Assembly (NCBI GenBank): GCA_964459465.1
Contig: CAYWLR010000010.1
Location: 49,587-113,586 of the forward strand
Origin: CALAMC01 sp964459465
Lineage (GTDB): Bacteria; Zixibacteria; MSB-5A5; GN15; PGXB01
Reading direction: 5' to 3'
DNA length: 64,000 nt
The position numbers and the translations under genes were made by a program. Below, piece by piece: positions 43,306 to 52,499 of this stretch (the first letter of the stretch is position 1; every line of letters begins with the position of its first letter). A model generated the notes under the pieces. The model made no database searches. It saw only the letters and a list, made by a program, of their open reading frames with translations, and had not been told where the DNA came from.

Positions 43306-44241
43306 ATGAAAAGATCGAATAGAATCAAATGGGGGGAAATCAGGGTCGGGCTTTTAATAACGCTGGTTATAGTGTTATTGCTGTGGGCGTCGTTTTCTGG
43401 AGGCGGAACTTCGATATTCGACTCCAAGACATTCTACACGGCTTATTTTAAAAACGCCAATGGATTGGTCCCGGGCGCTCCGGTCTGGTTGTCCGGGGTG
43501 GAAGTCGGCAATGTCAAGTCGATTGAATTTGTCAACCTCGATGACGAGCGTAAGCTGGAAATGAAGCTGACCGTCCTGTCCAAAACAGCGTACATGATTA
43601 CCGAGGACGCCAAAATCACGTTAGGCACGATCGGTTTCCTGGGTGATAAATATGTCGAAATCACGCCCGGCGATTTGACCAAACCACGCATCCCCGAAGG
43701 CGGCTTAATTGCCACCAAAAAGGCCGAAGATCTGGCCGGCATGTTTGCCGAAGGCGGGGAGGTGATGTCTTCCACACGCGAGTTGATGGAAAATTTGTCC
43801 GACGTTACCTCAAAAATCAAACGCGGGGAGGGTTCGGTCGGTCGGATGTTTACGGAGGACACCCTTTACAGCGAATTGACGAAGCTGATCGCATCCATGA
43901 CGGTGTTGATTGCGGACCTTCAGAAAAATCAGGAGCGGCTGGTGGTGTCGATGGAAAACGTTTCCGGCGATCTCGATGATATCACCGGCAAAATCAATTC
44001 CAATACGGGGACGATCGGCAAGCTGATTTCCGATCCGGGGGTGTACGATAACATCCATTCTTCGACGGGGCGACTGGATTCGATACTGGCCAAAGTGGAG
44101 CGCGGCGAGGGTACGGCCGGGGCGCTGGTCAACGACGCCGAGTTGTACGAAGAGGTCAAGAATCTGATTGTCCGGGTGGAGAATCTGGTCAGCGATATCG
44201 AGAAGAATCCCCGCAAGTATTTCAAGTTTTCGGTGTTTTAG
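43306..44241 (+). CDS. mlaD: MlaD-like MCE-domain protein
   Basis: 311 residues. One N-terminal transmembrane helix (GLLITLVIVLLLWASF) is followed by an MCE domain (about 40-120: YFKNANGLVPGAPVWLSGVE, ITLGTIGFLGDKYVEITPG). The C-terminal half is a long helical region with repeated KRGEGSVGRMFTEDTLYSEL and VERGEGTAGALVNDAELYEE units, seen in many longer MCE proteins. It forms the periplasmic lipid-carrying hexamer on the MlaFE complex. GAGG precedes the ATG. It is the last gene of the operon. Confidence 0.93.
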   Translation: MKRSNRIKWGEIRVGLLITLVIVLLLWASFSGGGTSIFDSKTFYTAYFKNANGLVPGAPVWLSGVEVGNVKSIEFVNLDDERKLEMKLTVLSKTAYMITEDAKITLGTIGFLGDKYVEITPGDLTKPRIPEGGLIATKKAEDLAGMFAEGGEVMSSTRELMENLSDVTSKIKRGEGSVGRMFTEDTLYSELTKLIASMTVLIADLQKNQERLVVSMENVSGDLDDITGKINSNTGTIGKLISDPGVYDNIHSSTGRLDSILAKVERGEGTAGALVNDAELYEEVKNLIVRVENLVSDIEKNPRKYFKFSVF

Positions 44242-44279
44242 GGGCGGTGGGTCATAACGACAGGCGGCGTGATATTTTT

Positions 44280-44705
44280 TTATTTATCTGTATGTCGTGG
44301 AATGCAATAGATTAAATATACCCCTGCCGCCTGAAGCAGGGGCGAGGACAGCACGCCCGGGACAAAGTTCGATTTGTAAATTGACATACCGATATGCGCC
44401 AACCCATTGACGATCATGAGAACGGCGTAAAGGTAGGAAATGTAACGCATAAGACCGACGCCTTTATAAACGAATATTGATAATCCAAACAGAATGGCAA
44501 TTGATGTACTTACGGTCACAATCCAGACGGGATAAGTGAACATCGGCCAGGGCAGCCAGGGAATATGACTTCGGATAATTAGCGCTATTGGATTATAAAA
44601 TGTCAGGAAATCATGAAGCGCTTCATCGACGACATGAAGCACCAGCGTGACGGTGAGCAGATTCCAGGCATGTCCCCAGCGATGGTTTTTCCCGCTTTTG
44701 ATCAT
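44280..44705 (-). CDS. Small polytopic membrane protein, HXXEE-like
   Basis: 141 residues from ATG 44705, chosen because GGAGG lies 7 bases upstream; the open frame extends to 44882 but without a ribosome site. Four hydrophobic segments are predicted. The N-terminal WNLLTVTLVLHVVDEALHDF carries an H-x-x-D-E cluster and the C-terminal part has AHIGMSIYKSNFVPGVLSSP, a spacing typical of the HXXEE family of small membrane proteins, whose function is unknown. The His-x-x-Asp-Glu variant of the motif lowers certainty. It is convergent with mlaD. Confidence 0.6.
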   Translation of the reverse strand: MIKSGKNHRWGHAWNLLTVTLVLHVVDEALHDFLTFYNPIALIIRSHIPWLPWPMFTYPVWIVTVSTSIAILFGLSIFVYKGVGLMRYISYLYAVLMIVNGLAHIGMSIYKSNFVPGVLSSPLLQAAGVYLIYCIPRHTDK

Positions 44706-44900
44706 CAGATAACCTCCAGCAGTATCCAATAGAATGCTTTTTCTGCGGGCTCTTATCATATCGCGTCCAGTACAAAATAGAAATCTAAGACATAAAAGTA
44801 TTAATAAAAATCCATTTTTAATCCGGGTGATTTGACTTTGATAAATAATCAGAATGGAAGACAAATTTTTTTGCGGTGCCAAAACGCTGTAGAAGACGCG

Positions 44901-44961
44901 GCTGTTTCCCCAGAGTTGTCATGTTCCCGCCCACCCGGCTTTGATTCTGGGCTGAAACAGC
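44901..44961. repeat. Imperfect 61-base inverted repeat
   Basis: GCTGTTTC+CCCAG (44901-44913) pairs with CTGGG, a two-base bulge and GAAACAGC (44947-44961): 13 bp around a 33-base loop. It is not followed by a T-run on either strand, so it is not a simple terminator. It could be a REP/MITE-like remnant or a structured RNA; no second copy was seen in the window. Confidence 0.45.
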
Positions 44962-45011
44962 ACAACAACCTCACTCCAAAACGGTATTTTAGAAAACCTT
45001 GGATAAACATC

Positions 45012-45039
45012 TTGACTTCTGTTTATAACGCCATAATAT
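45012..45039 (+). promoter_or_regulatory. Candidate sigma-70 promoter for maeB
   Basis: TTGACT (45012-45017), 16-base spacer, TAATAT (45034-45039). Predicted start near 45046, giving a leader of about 45 bases. Confidence 0.55.
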
Positions 45040-45090
45040 GCCCGCTGGTATGCGAAAAATTACGGTTATTTCCATAATAAGGAGCGGTTC

Positions 45091-47352
45091 ATGATAACCA
45101 AACAGCAGGCCCTTGATTATCATTCCAAGGGCAAACCGGGCAAGATCGAAGTTACACCGACCAAACCCTGTGTAACCCAGCTTGATTTGTCGCTGGCCTA
45201 TACTCCGGGCGTGGCGGAGCCATGTCTTGAGATTCATAAAACACCATCCGACGTTTATAAGTACACCGCCAAGGGTAACCTGGTGGCGGTGGTCTCGAAC
45301 GGCACGGCCGTCCTGGGACTGGGCAATATCGGCGCCGCCGCAGGCAAGCCGGTGATGGAAGGCAAAGGCGTTTTGTTCAAGCGCTTTGCCGATGTTGACG
45401 TTTTCGATATTGAGCTTAACACCGAAAATCCCGATGAAATAATCAAATGTTGTCAGCTTCTGGAACCGACTTTCGGCGGCATTAACCTTGAGGATATCAA
45501 AGCGCCGGAGTGTTTTTATATCGAGGAAACGCTCAAGGCGACGATGAATATCCCGGTTTTCCATGACGACCAGCACGGGACGGCGATTATTTCCGGGGCG
45601 GCTCTTTTGAACGCTCTTGAACTGGTGAAAAAGGACATCGGGAAAATCCGGGTTGTCTTTTCCGGAGCCGGTGCGGCGGGTATCGCCTGCGCCAAATTGT
45701 ACATCAAGCTCGGGGTCAATCCGGCCAATATCATGATGGTCGATTCCAAAGGTGTCATGTATGAAGGCCGCGGCGACAAATATAGTAAGTACAAACAGGA
45801 ATTCGTCCGTAAAACCGATTGCCACACGCTGGCCGACGCCATGAAGGATGCCGACGCCTTCGTGGGCGTTTCGGTTGCGGATACGGTCACCAAGGAGATG
45901 GTCAAATCGATGGCGAAAGACCCGATAATTTTCGCCATGGCCAATCCCAACCCGGAAATCACGTATCCCGATGCCGTGGATGCGCGCAAGGATGTAATTA
46001 TGGCCACCGGCCGTTCGGATTATCCCAACCAGGTGAATAATGTTCTCGGATTTCCGTTTATTTTCCGTGGGGCGCTGGATACGCAGGCCAAGGCGATTAC
46101 CGATGACATGAAGATCGCGGCGGTTAATGCTCTGGCCAAGCTGGCCAAGATGGATGTGCCGGAGGAAGTTGCCCGCGCCTATGGTGTCGATCATTTTAAA
46201 TTCGGCCGCGAGTATATCATTCCCAAGCCGTTTGACCCGAGAGTATTGGTCTGGGAAGCTTCGGCTGTGGCCAAGGCGGCGATGGATACAGGAATGGCGC
46301 GTTTGAAGATAGACATCGAAGAATACCGGGAATCGCTGGAACGACGCATCAGCAAGGGCCGCATTTTCATGAACAAGATCACCAACAAGGCCAAGCGCGC
46401 CCCCAAGAAGGTTGTTTTCCCCGAGGGCGAATCCTCGCTCATTTTACGGGCGGCCAATATTGTCCGCCGGGACGGTATCGCGACGCCTATTGTTATCGGT
46501 GACCCGCAGGAGATCAAGAAGGTAGCCGCCGATTATGAAATCGGGATGGACGGAATTGAGATTATCGATCCCAGAAAGTCGGCCAAACTTGAAGAGTATG
46601 CCAAGGTATATTACGAAAAGCGGTGCCGCCGGGGTGTAACTATGGTCAGCGCCATGGATAAAATGCGTCGGCCGGTATATTACGGTATGATGATGCTGGA
46701 TCGTGGCGACTGTGACGCTCTGGTCAGCGGGGTGTTAAGCGATTACACCACGACGATTCGACCCGCTCTGGAAATTATCCCGCTTAATCCCGGTATTTCG
46801 CGGGTTTCCGGATTATATGCGATGCTCTCCAAGACGGAGTTATTTATGCTGGCCGATACCACGGTTAACATAAACCCGACCGCCGAAGAGCTGGCTGAAA
46901 TCGCCTTCTGCGCGGCCAATGTTTCTAAGGCTTTCGATATCGAACCACGGTTGGCGATGCTTTCATTTTCCAACTTCGGATCGGCCAAGTATCCGGAATC
47001 GATTAAAGTGGCTAAGGCGACGGAATTGATCAAGAAGCGTTATCCGGATTTAGTCGTCGAGGGAGAAATGCAGGCCGACACCGCACTGTTGCCGGAATTG
47101 ATCAAGAAGTATTTCCCGTTCTCCCGGCTTCAGGAAAAGGCCAACGTGTTTATTTTCCCGGATTTGAATTCGGGCAATATTGCGTATAAGATGCTGGAAC
47201 GTATGGGTGGTCTGACCGCAATCGGCCCGATTCTTCTGGGCTTTTCCAAGGCCGTCCATGTTCTGCAACGCTCGGCCGACGTCAATCAGATTGTCGATAT
47301 GGTTGCAGTGGCTGTGGTGGATGCCCAGCTTGATGAACAGAAAAAACGCTGA
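45091..47352 (+). CDS. maeB: NADP-dependent malic enzyme with C-terminal phosphotransacetylase-like domain
   Basis: 753 residues, the length of the MaeB hybrid class. The N-terminal malic domain (about 1-170) has AYTPGVAEPCLEI, LEDIKAPECF and FHDDQHGTAII; the NAD(P) domain (about 170-410) has FSGAGAAGIA. The C-terminal about 330 residues are Pta-like (VVFPEGESSLILRAA, LAMLSFSNFGSAKYPES, VFIFPDLNSGNIAYKM). In known MaeB proteins this domain is regulatory and binds acetyl-CoA without acting as transacetylase. It decarboxylates malate to pyruvate and NADPH. AAGGAG lies 6 bases before the ATG. Monocistronic, between its promoter and a terminator. Confidence 0.95.
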   Translation: MITKQQALDYHSKGKPGKIEVTPTKPCVTQLDLSLAYTPGVAEPCLEIHKTPSDVYKYTAKGNLVAVVSNGTAVLGLGNIGAAAGKPVMEGKGVLFKRFADVDVFDIELNTENPDEIIKCCQLLEPTFGGINLEDIKAPECFYIEETLKATMNIPVFHDDQHGTAIISGAALLNALELVKKDIGKIRVVFSGAGAAGIACAKLYIKLGVNPANIMMVDSKGVMYEGRGDKYSKYKQEFVRKTDCHTLADAMKDADAFVGVSVADTVTKEMVKSMAKDPIIFAMANPNPEITYPDAVDARKDVIMATGRSDYPNQVNNVLGFPFIFRGALDTQAKAITDDMKIAAVNALAKLAKMDVPEEVARAYGVDHFKFGREYIIPKPFDPRVLVWEASAVAKAAMDTGMARLKIDIEEYRESLERRISKGRIFMNKITNKAKRAPKKVVFPEGESSLILRAANIVRRDGIATPIVIGDPQEIKKVAADYEIGMDGIEIIDPRKSAKLEEYAKVYYEKRCRRGVTMVSAMDKMRRPVYYGMMMLDRGDCDALVSGVLSDYTTTIRPALEIIPLNPGISRVSGLYAMLSKTELFMLADTTVNINPTAEELAEIAFCAANVSKAFDIEPRLAMLSFSNFGSAKYPESIKVAKATELIKKRYPDLVVEGEMQADTALLPELIKKYFPFSRLQEKANVFIFPDLNSGNIAYKMLERMGGLTAIGPILLGFSKAVHVLQRSADVNQIVDMVAVAVVDAQLDEQKKR

Positions 47353-47367
47353 TTTATATCGTGCAAC

Positions 47368-47396
47368 AAAGGCGGCTTTCGGGCCGCCTTTTTTTT
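47368..47396 (+). terminator. Intrinsic terminator of maeB
   Basis: Stem AAGGCGGC (47369-47376) with GCCGCCTT (47383-47390), 6-base loop, followed by a run of T to 47396, 16 bases after the stop codon. Confidence 0.93.
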
Positions 47397-47421
47397 GATT
47401 GTAAAATGCGGTAAATATAAA

Positions 47422-47446
47422 GGCCGGGGCATCGCGCGCCCCGGCC
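47422..47446 (-). terminator. Intrinsic terminator of the DUF4097-like gene
   Basis: Stem GGCCGGGGC (47422-47430) with GCCCCGGCC (47438-47446), 7-base loop. On the minus strand it is followed by TTTATATTT, 40 bases beyond the stop of the 47486 gene. Confidence 0.7.
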
Positions 47447-47485
47447 CCTTTTATTGCAGTGAGCAGGAGGTGTATATTGTTGCTA

Positions 47486-48445
47486 TCAGATTTCGTTCAC
47501 ATAAATATTGCCCGCCGAGGTTCTCAAATATAATTCGGGGCCGCCGCTGTTAATTTTCCCTCGCAGGGACGAGCGGGAAGAGCGGCTTTTCGTTTCCACG
47601 TCGAAGTCGGAATCGACCCGTCCGGCGCTGGTGCGGGCGTCGAGGTCAACGGCTATATCTCGGGCCAGATAAACGGTGACACTTCCGCCGGATGTGCTCA
47701 ATCGGCAGTCGGATTTGGGCTGTTCCGATATCCGGGCCGTGACGCTTCCGCCGGACGTGGTGGCGTCAATAGCGCCTTTGACCTCATCGACGCTGATGCT
47801 TCCGCCGGAGGTTTTAGCCAGAACTTCGCCGTCAACCTGTCCGATATTGATACTTCCGCCGGACGTCCGGACATCGGCAAAGCCCTCGCAGCTTTTAAGG
47901 GAAATACTCCCTCCGGAAGTCCGGGCGTCGACCGGGCCTTTGATCCGGTTGAATTTAAGACTTCCGCCCGATGTGTTGGCTTTAACGGAGCCTTCCAGGT
48001 TATCCACGAAAATCGAACCGCCGCCGGTTTCGAGGTCAACATTGAATTTGCCGGGAATACGGGCCAGGAACTCCACCCGGAACTTATTATTGTCGGTTCC
48101 AAACCAGCCGGAATCACGTCTATAATCGCCCAGGACGCGCACATTATTGCCCTCCTGTTCGATTTCCAGCGAGAAATCTTCGAAAATTTCTTCGGCCCGG
48201 CTCTCACGGGAGGTTTTGGCGGTTAATATAACGAGTATTTCGACTTTGTTGTTTTCGGATGTTTGCACATCGATTGATCCGCGGTCGGAATCGATTATCA
48301 GGGTCCCGCCGGGTTTGACATCGAACGTTCGGGTGACTTCTTTTTCAATGTCGGCCCAGGCGGCCGCGGCTAATGATACGGCAAAAGTCGATATTAAAAT
48401 GATTTTTAATATGGTTTTAGTTTTTATGACCTGCTCTCCACGCAA
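47486..48445 (-). CDS. Secreted DUF4097-type beta-repeat protein
   Basis: 319 residues from TTG 48445. The start is uncertain: GGAGAGCAGG lies inside the frame before an ATA codon at 48427, and no ATG is present, so the real start may be non-standard. A signal peptide (ILKIILISTFAVSLAAAAWA) leads to a beta-helix-like region with six TSGGS units spaced about 18-20 residues, for example ARTSGGSISLKSCEGF and VRTSGGSINIGQVDGEV. The domain is the DUF4097 adhesin-like fold, thought to form a right-handed beta solenoid in the envelope. Function unknown. A terminator follows the gene on the minus strand. Confidence 0.72.
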   Translation of the reverse strand: MRGEQVIKTKTILKIILISTFAVSLAAAAWADIEKEVTRTFDVKPGGTLIIDSDRGSIDVQTSENNKVEILVILTAKTSRESRAEEIFEDFSLEIEQEGNNVRVLGDYRRDSGWFGTDNNKFRVEFLARIPGKFNVDLETGGGSIFVDNLEGSVKANTSGGSLKFNRIKGPVDARTSGGSISLKSCEGFADVRTSGGSINIGQVDGEVLAKTSGGSISVDEVKGAIDATTSGGSVTARISEQPKSDCRLSTSGGSVTVYLARDIAVDLDARTSAGRVDSDFDVETKSRSSRSSLRGKINSGGPELYLRTSAGNIYVNEI

Positions 48446-48522
48446 TATTTTCTTTTTAATTTTATTTACGGGGGGACGTTAAGAAGGATTCAAAAAATAA
48501 ATGGTTTATTTTTCATTAGCTT

Positions 48523-48551
48523 AAAAAAGCGCCCCGGCGATAGCCGAGGCG
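48523..48551 (-). terminator. Intrinsic terminator of the dockerin-repeat gene
   Basis: On the minus strand, CGCCTCGGC (48551-48543) pairs with GCCGGGGCG (48538-48530) with one G-U pair and a 4-base loop, followed by a T-run (48528-48523). It sits 20 bases past the stop codon at 48572. Confidence 0.85.
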
Positions 48552-48571
48552 ATGTATAAAACTTAATGGAT

Positions 48572-50062
48572 TTATCTGCCGTAACAATCTTCGAGCCAAT
48601 CACCGCATTTGCAGGGTTGACCGCTTCCGGAGTACACGTAATTAATCAAACTCAAGATGTCAATAAGGTTCAAGGCGCAATCGCAATTGAAATCCCCGGC
48701 TTCGACAATCCCATCGCCGGGATTTGGTTCGCCATTGTATAATACGCCGATCAGGCTCAAAATATCAAGCAGGTCGATGTTGCCGGTTCGGTCGAAATTT
48801 CCCAGGCGATAAGGAGAAAAAGTTAATTCAAGGTTGACCGGTTCGCCATGAATACCGCAGGCTTCCGCGTTGACAAATTGCGGCTTCGGGCCGTCGTAAA
48901 ATACGACAGCGACATATGCCATTGGCCAGACCGGAATAAAATCAGTCGAATAACTGAAAACGAATACATTTAATGAATCGCCTTCAGAAGGGTAGCCGGC
49001 CAGCATGCCGCTGATGCCGGTGGTGGCACTGGTATACTCGGTAATCAGTCCCGGAGCGTAGTATGATATTCTTATGGCGCCAACATTGTCTTCGAATGTC
49101 GCGTAGGCCCAGAAACTGCCGGTATTGTTTTCCATAATACTCATCGTATCTTCAATGATTACCATTGTCCCCGAAAATCCGGGGCCGATGGGATCGCCCA
49201 AGGCGATTTGATTGTTAATTACGGAGTTAAAATACTCATAATCATTTATTGTAAGCGGCGCTCCATCCTGGTTAACATCGGAGCTTTTAATCTGCAGTGC
49301 CAGATTATGATTGCCAATGGCCGACATCCCCCGGCAGTAGTAATTGGTGAACCACATCATATCGCCAATATCGAAGGCGACTCCATTATGATTAATATCT
49401 CCATAAATGATGGTGCTGTCGGGCTGGGTATCAAGAGCCTCACCCCCGAAGCCGACCGCCGAATAGTCATCAAGCGAGGCCGGGGACCCGTCATAGGTCA
49501 TATTCAGGAATCTGGTGAAGTAATTCGGGAAATGATGGGAGGCGTCGCCGTTTATGGTAATTATTAATTTCTCCAGTATCTGCGATTCAAAGGTTGAAAC
49601 GACCATGTTTTCATACTGGGGCAGAAGGCTGATATTGTATGAAATCAAATCAGGCATATGCAGCGTTATCGTTACCTGTTGTATCGGCTCTTCGAAATAA
49701 GAATATCCCGTGATGGTAGAATCGGTGATGGAAATATATAGCATGCCGATTATGCTGTCGGCCGGGGCGGCTTCGATTTTATGGAAAATTATGCGCAGCA
49801 TCATGACATAGTCCGCGATCGATAGGACGAGGTCGTCCTGATTTATATCGGTCGCGGCAATTTGGGCCCCCAAATCAATGGTGAAGACACTCAAACCCTG
49901 ATTGAAATAATCTTAGAATAATTGAGCATCGGCGACCTCGAATGGGAGTCCATTCAAATTCAGATCGCCACGCTCGGAGTGGGCCGACAGCGGGATAATA
50001 AAAAGAAACGTGCCCAGTAAGATCAGGAATTTGATTGATTTGGATCCAGTAAAACGATACAT
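48572..50062 (-). pseudogene. Secreted dockerin-repeat protein interrupted by one in-frame TAA
   Basis: From ATG 50062 (AGGAGG 4 bases upstream) the frame encodes a signal peptide (SIKFLILLGTFLFIIPLSAHS) and the first dockerin-like repeat GDLNLNGLPFEVADAQLF, then a TAA at 49915-49913. The same frame continues without further stops to 48572, starting DYFNQGLSVFTIDLGAQ. The second repeat (YGDINHNGVAFDIGDMMWFTNYY) shows that Thr stands at the stop position. Further repeats are TDINQDDLVLSIADYVMMLR, SDVNQDGAPLTINDYEYF and C-terminal FDRTGNIDLLDILSLIGVLY and GDFNCDCALNLIDILSLINY. Apart from the stop the gene has a near-consensus promoter and terminator. It could be a fresh nonsense mutation, a sequencing error or a recoded stop. 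Confidence 0.78.
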
Positions 50063-50158
50063 AACGCCTCCTGCATATAATGAGTTTTGTCTCAAGCTCT
50101 TAACAATCAGAACCAAGTCGATCCTTTAAGATGTTGACCATTTTTGCGGAGACAATTA

Positions 50159-50187
50159 AATATAAAGAGAAGGGACGGTTTTGTCAA
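50159..50187 (-). promoter_or_regulatory. Strong sigma-70-type promoter for the dockerin-repeat gene
   Basis: On the minus strand: TTGACA (50182-50187), 17-base spacer, TATATT (50159-50164). Perfect -35 and 5/6 -10. Predicted start is near 50153, with a leader of about 90 bases. Confidence 0.65.
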
Positions 50188-50218
50188 TGATTGATTTTGG
50201 TTTGCGGAGGCCTGATTC

Positions 50219-52489
50219 TCACCCAATCCCATACATATACTGCAATAGTTTCAATGTCCCGTTTTTGCCGTGTTCGCCGACTTCCATTTCCGGGCCGACG
50301 CACGAGGGGCAGCCGCCGGGACAGGGACAGCTTTCCACCTGCTTGAGACAGGCATAGAGTAAATCGTGAAAGATGTTGAAGATTTTCTGGGAATAGCCGA
50401 CGCCGTCGGGGATGTTTTCATAGATATATATGGTCGGCAGTTCGGTAAAGGGTGCGCGCACCTGCGAAATGGCGCGCAGGTCGCGCGGGTCACACATGAC
50501 CCACAGAGGTGCAATTTTGCCGAGGATATTGGCCAGGCCGCGCAACGCTCCGCCGAAGGTTTCGCCCTCGAGGTTGAGTTTGAAACGAATGTCGCCGGGG
50601 AAAGCGTACCAGAAAGAATTGGTATGCAATTCCAGCTCCGGCAATAGAAGCTGGCCGGAGCCGACATTTTCGTGGGTGTGGAATTTTATCTTCTTGAACA
50701 GCACGGTCACTGAAGTTACGGTTACCTCGCCCCATGACAGGCGGCTCTGACCCTCGGTTTTTTCGTCGGCAGTGCCGAGCACTTTGAGGTCGGTTTTGGT
50801 TTCAGCGTCGGTGTAATAATCGACCTCGACTTCTTTGACATAGGCTTTTTTACCGTCCCAGTCCAGTTCGGTGACCTGAAATTGATCGGCATCGTGCAGA
50901 TAGATGGCTTCCGGGTGCAGAAATATCGGGGCGCTGTAATAATCGACCTCGCCAATAACGCGGTTTTTGTCGGACTGATTCAGGATAACGAAATTCTCGG
51001 GCGAGGCCGACCGGAGTGATACCTGCTGGGCCGGATATATTTCGGAAGACCAGTGGAATTTATCTCCGGCGTGACGGACGATTTTCTGGTTTTCGAGATA
51101 GTCGAGAATTTCGCCGGTGCCGTCGGAGCGAAAATTTTCGCCGACATGCAACGGCAGTTCAAAACTGGCACATTTAATGTGGTTAGTACTGATGATCAAA
51201 TTGTCCGGGTCGATGATGCCCATCTCGGGCGTTTTCTCGAGAACATAAGACGGATGTTTGGCCAGAAACTGGTTGATGGCCGAGCTGTTGGCGATAAATA
51301 TCGTCACCGAGACGCCGGAGCGGCGTCCGGCCCGCCCGGCCTGCTGCCAAACCGAGGAAATGGAACCGGGATAACCGACAATGATGGACACGTCGAGTGA
51401 CCCGATATCGATACCCAGTTCCAGGGCGTTGGTGGAGACGACGCCGGTGATCTCGCCGCGACGCAGGCCGCGTTCGATTTCGCGGCGTTGATTGGGCAGA
51501 TAGCCGCCGCGATAGCCGGCCACTTTGATGTTTTTGCCGAACGGTTCGGCGAAGGCCTCGCGCAAGTACGACAGCAGGATTTCCACCTGAAGCCGGTAAT
51601 GCGCGAAGACGATGGTCTGGATGCGTTCGGAGATAAACAACTGGGCCAGAGTACAGGCTTCGTTCAGGGCCGATTTGCGTATACCCAGCTGCGGGTTGAT
51701 GACGGGCGGGTTGTACAAAATAAAGTGCTTCTCACCGCTCGGAGCGCCGTTGTCGTTTATCAGATGCACTTTGCGGCCGATTATTTTCTCGGCCAGTTCA
51801 TCGGGGTTGGCGATGGTGGCCGAGCACATGATAAAAATCGGGTCGGAACCGTAAAAGGCACAGATGCGCTTCAATCGTCTGATGAGGTTGGCCAGATGCG
51901 AACCGAATATGCCCCGATAATGATGAATTTCATCGATGACGACATACTTCAGATTTTCGAACAGCTTGATCCATTTGGTATGATGCGGCAGTATTCCGGC
52001 GTGAAGCATATCGGGATTGGTGACGACGATGTGCCCGGCCGAGCGAATCAAGCGCCGGGCGGTCTGGGGGGTATCGCCGTCGAAAGTGTATGTTTTGATA
52101 TCGACATCGAGTTCGTTGATGGTTCCCATCAACTCTGTTAACTGGTCCTGCGAAAGGGCTTTGGTGGGGAAGAGGTACAGGGCGCGGTTGGATTTGTCTT
52201 TGATGATGCTGTCCAGCACCGGGAGATTATAGCATAGGGTTTTGCCGGAGGCGGTCGGCGTGACGATGACGGTATCATGGCCGTCATGCACGGAATCGAC
52301 GGCTTCCCGCTGATGAGAGTAGAGTCTGTTCATGCCGGCTTTGGCGAAGTGAACCACCAGGCGCCGGTCGATATATTCCGGGTAATCGGCAAACTGGCCC
52401 GGTCTGGCGGCGATATGAGACCAATGGGCGATGTTGCGTCCGATATTCGGATCGTTTCTCAATGATTCAAGAATTTGTTCGAGATTCAT
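50219..52489 (-). CDS. DEAD/DEAH-box helicase with DUF1998-type Zn domain (MrfA/Hrq1-like)
   Basis: 756 residues from ATG 52489 (the open frame reaches 52534 but the residue at 52489 begins the family-like MNLEQILESLRNDP). Motif I is TPTASGKTLCYNLPVLD, motif II VVIDEIHHYRG, motif III MCSATIANPDEL; the second RecA domain has STNALELGIDIGSLD and QQAGRAGRRSG. The C-terminus carries four cysteines in ESCPCPGGCPSC, the DUF1998 zinc site of MrfA (YprA) and fungal Hrq1. MrfA repairs mitomycin-type DNA damage as a 3'-5' helicase. It starts 11 bases after the archaemetzincin homologue, so the two are cotranscribed. No MrfB-type exonuclease was found nearby. Confidence 0.9.
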   Translation of the reverse strand: MNLEQILESLRNDPNIGRNIAHWSHIAARPGQFADYPEYIDRRLVVHFAKAGMNRLYSHQREAVDSVHDGHDTVIVTPTASGKTLCYNLPVLDSIIKDKSNRALYLFPTKALSQDQLTELMGTINELDVDIKTYTFDGDTPQTARRLIRSAGHIVVTNPDMLHAGILPHHTKWIKLFENLKYVVIDEIHHYRGIFGSHLANLIRRLKRICAFYGSDPIFIMCSATIANPDELAEKIIGRKVHLINDNGAPSGEKHFILYNPPVINPQLGIRKSALNEACTLAQLFISERIQTIVFAHYRLQVEILLSYLREAFAEPFGKNIKVAGYRGGYLPNQRREIERGLRRGEITGVVSTNALELGIDIGSLDVSIIVGYPGSISSVWQQAGRAGRRSGVSVTIFIANSSAINQFLAKHPSYVLEKTPEMGIIDPDNLIISTNHIKCASFELPLHVGENFRSDGTGEILDYLENQKIVRHAGDKFHWSSEIYPAQQVSLRSASPENFVILNQSDKNRVIGEVDYYSAPIFLHPEAIYLHDADQFQVTELDWDGKKAYVKEVEVDYYTDAETKTDLKVLGTADEKTEGQSRLSWGEVTVTSVTVLFKKIKFHTHENVGSGQLLLPELELHTNSFWYAFPGDIRFKLNLEGETFGGALRGLANILGKIAPLWVMCDPRDLRAISQVRAPFTELPTIYIYENIPDGVGYSQKIFNIFHDLLYACLKQVESCPCPGGCPSCVGPEMEVGEHGKNGTLKLLQYMYGIG

Positions 52490-52499
52490 GGCAATGCAA

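Larger units (their letters stand above)
44706..45090. other. Divergent intergenic region upstream of maeB
   Basis: About 385 bases. It holds an imperfect 61-base inverted repeat (44901-44961) and the maeB promoter (45012-45039). An 81-codon plus-strand frame (44832-45077) runs through the promoter and has no family character. Confidence 0.65.

Noticed and set aside
44832..45077. 81-codon plus-strand frame before maeB
   Set aside because: It runs through the inverted repeat and the maeB promoter and has no recognisable sequence.
49913..50116. 67-codon ORF as an independent small secreted protein
   Set aside because: It is in frame with the large downstream ORF and ends inside a dockerin repeat, so both are parts of one interrupted gene.
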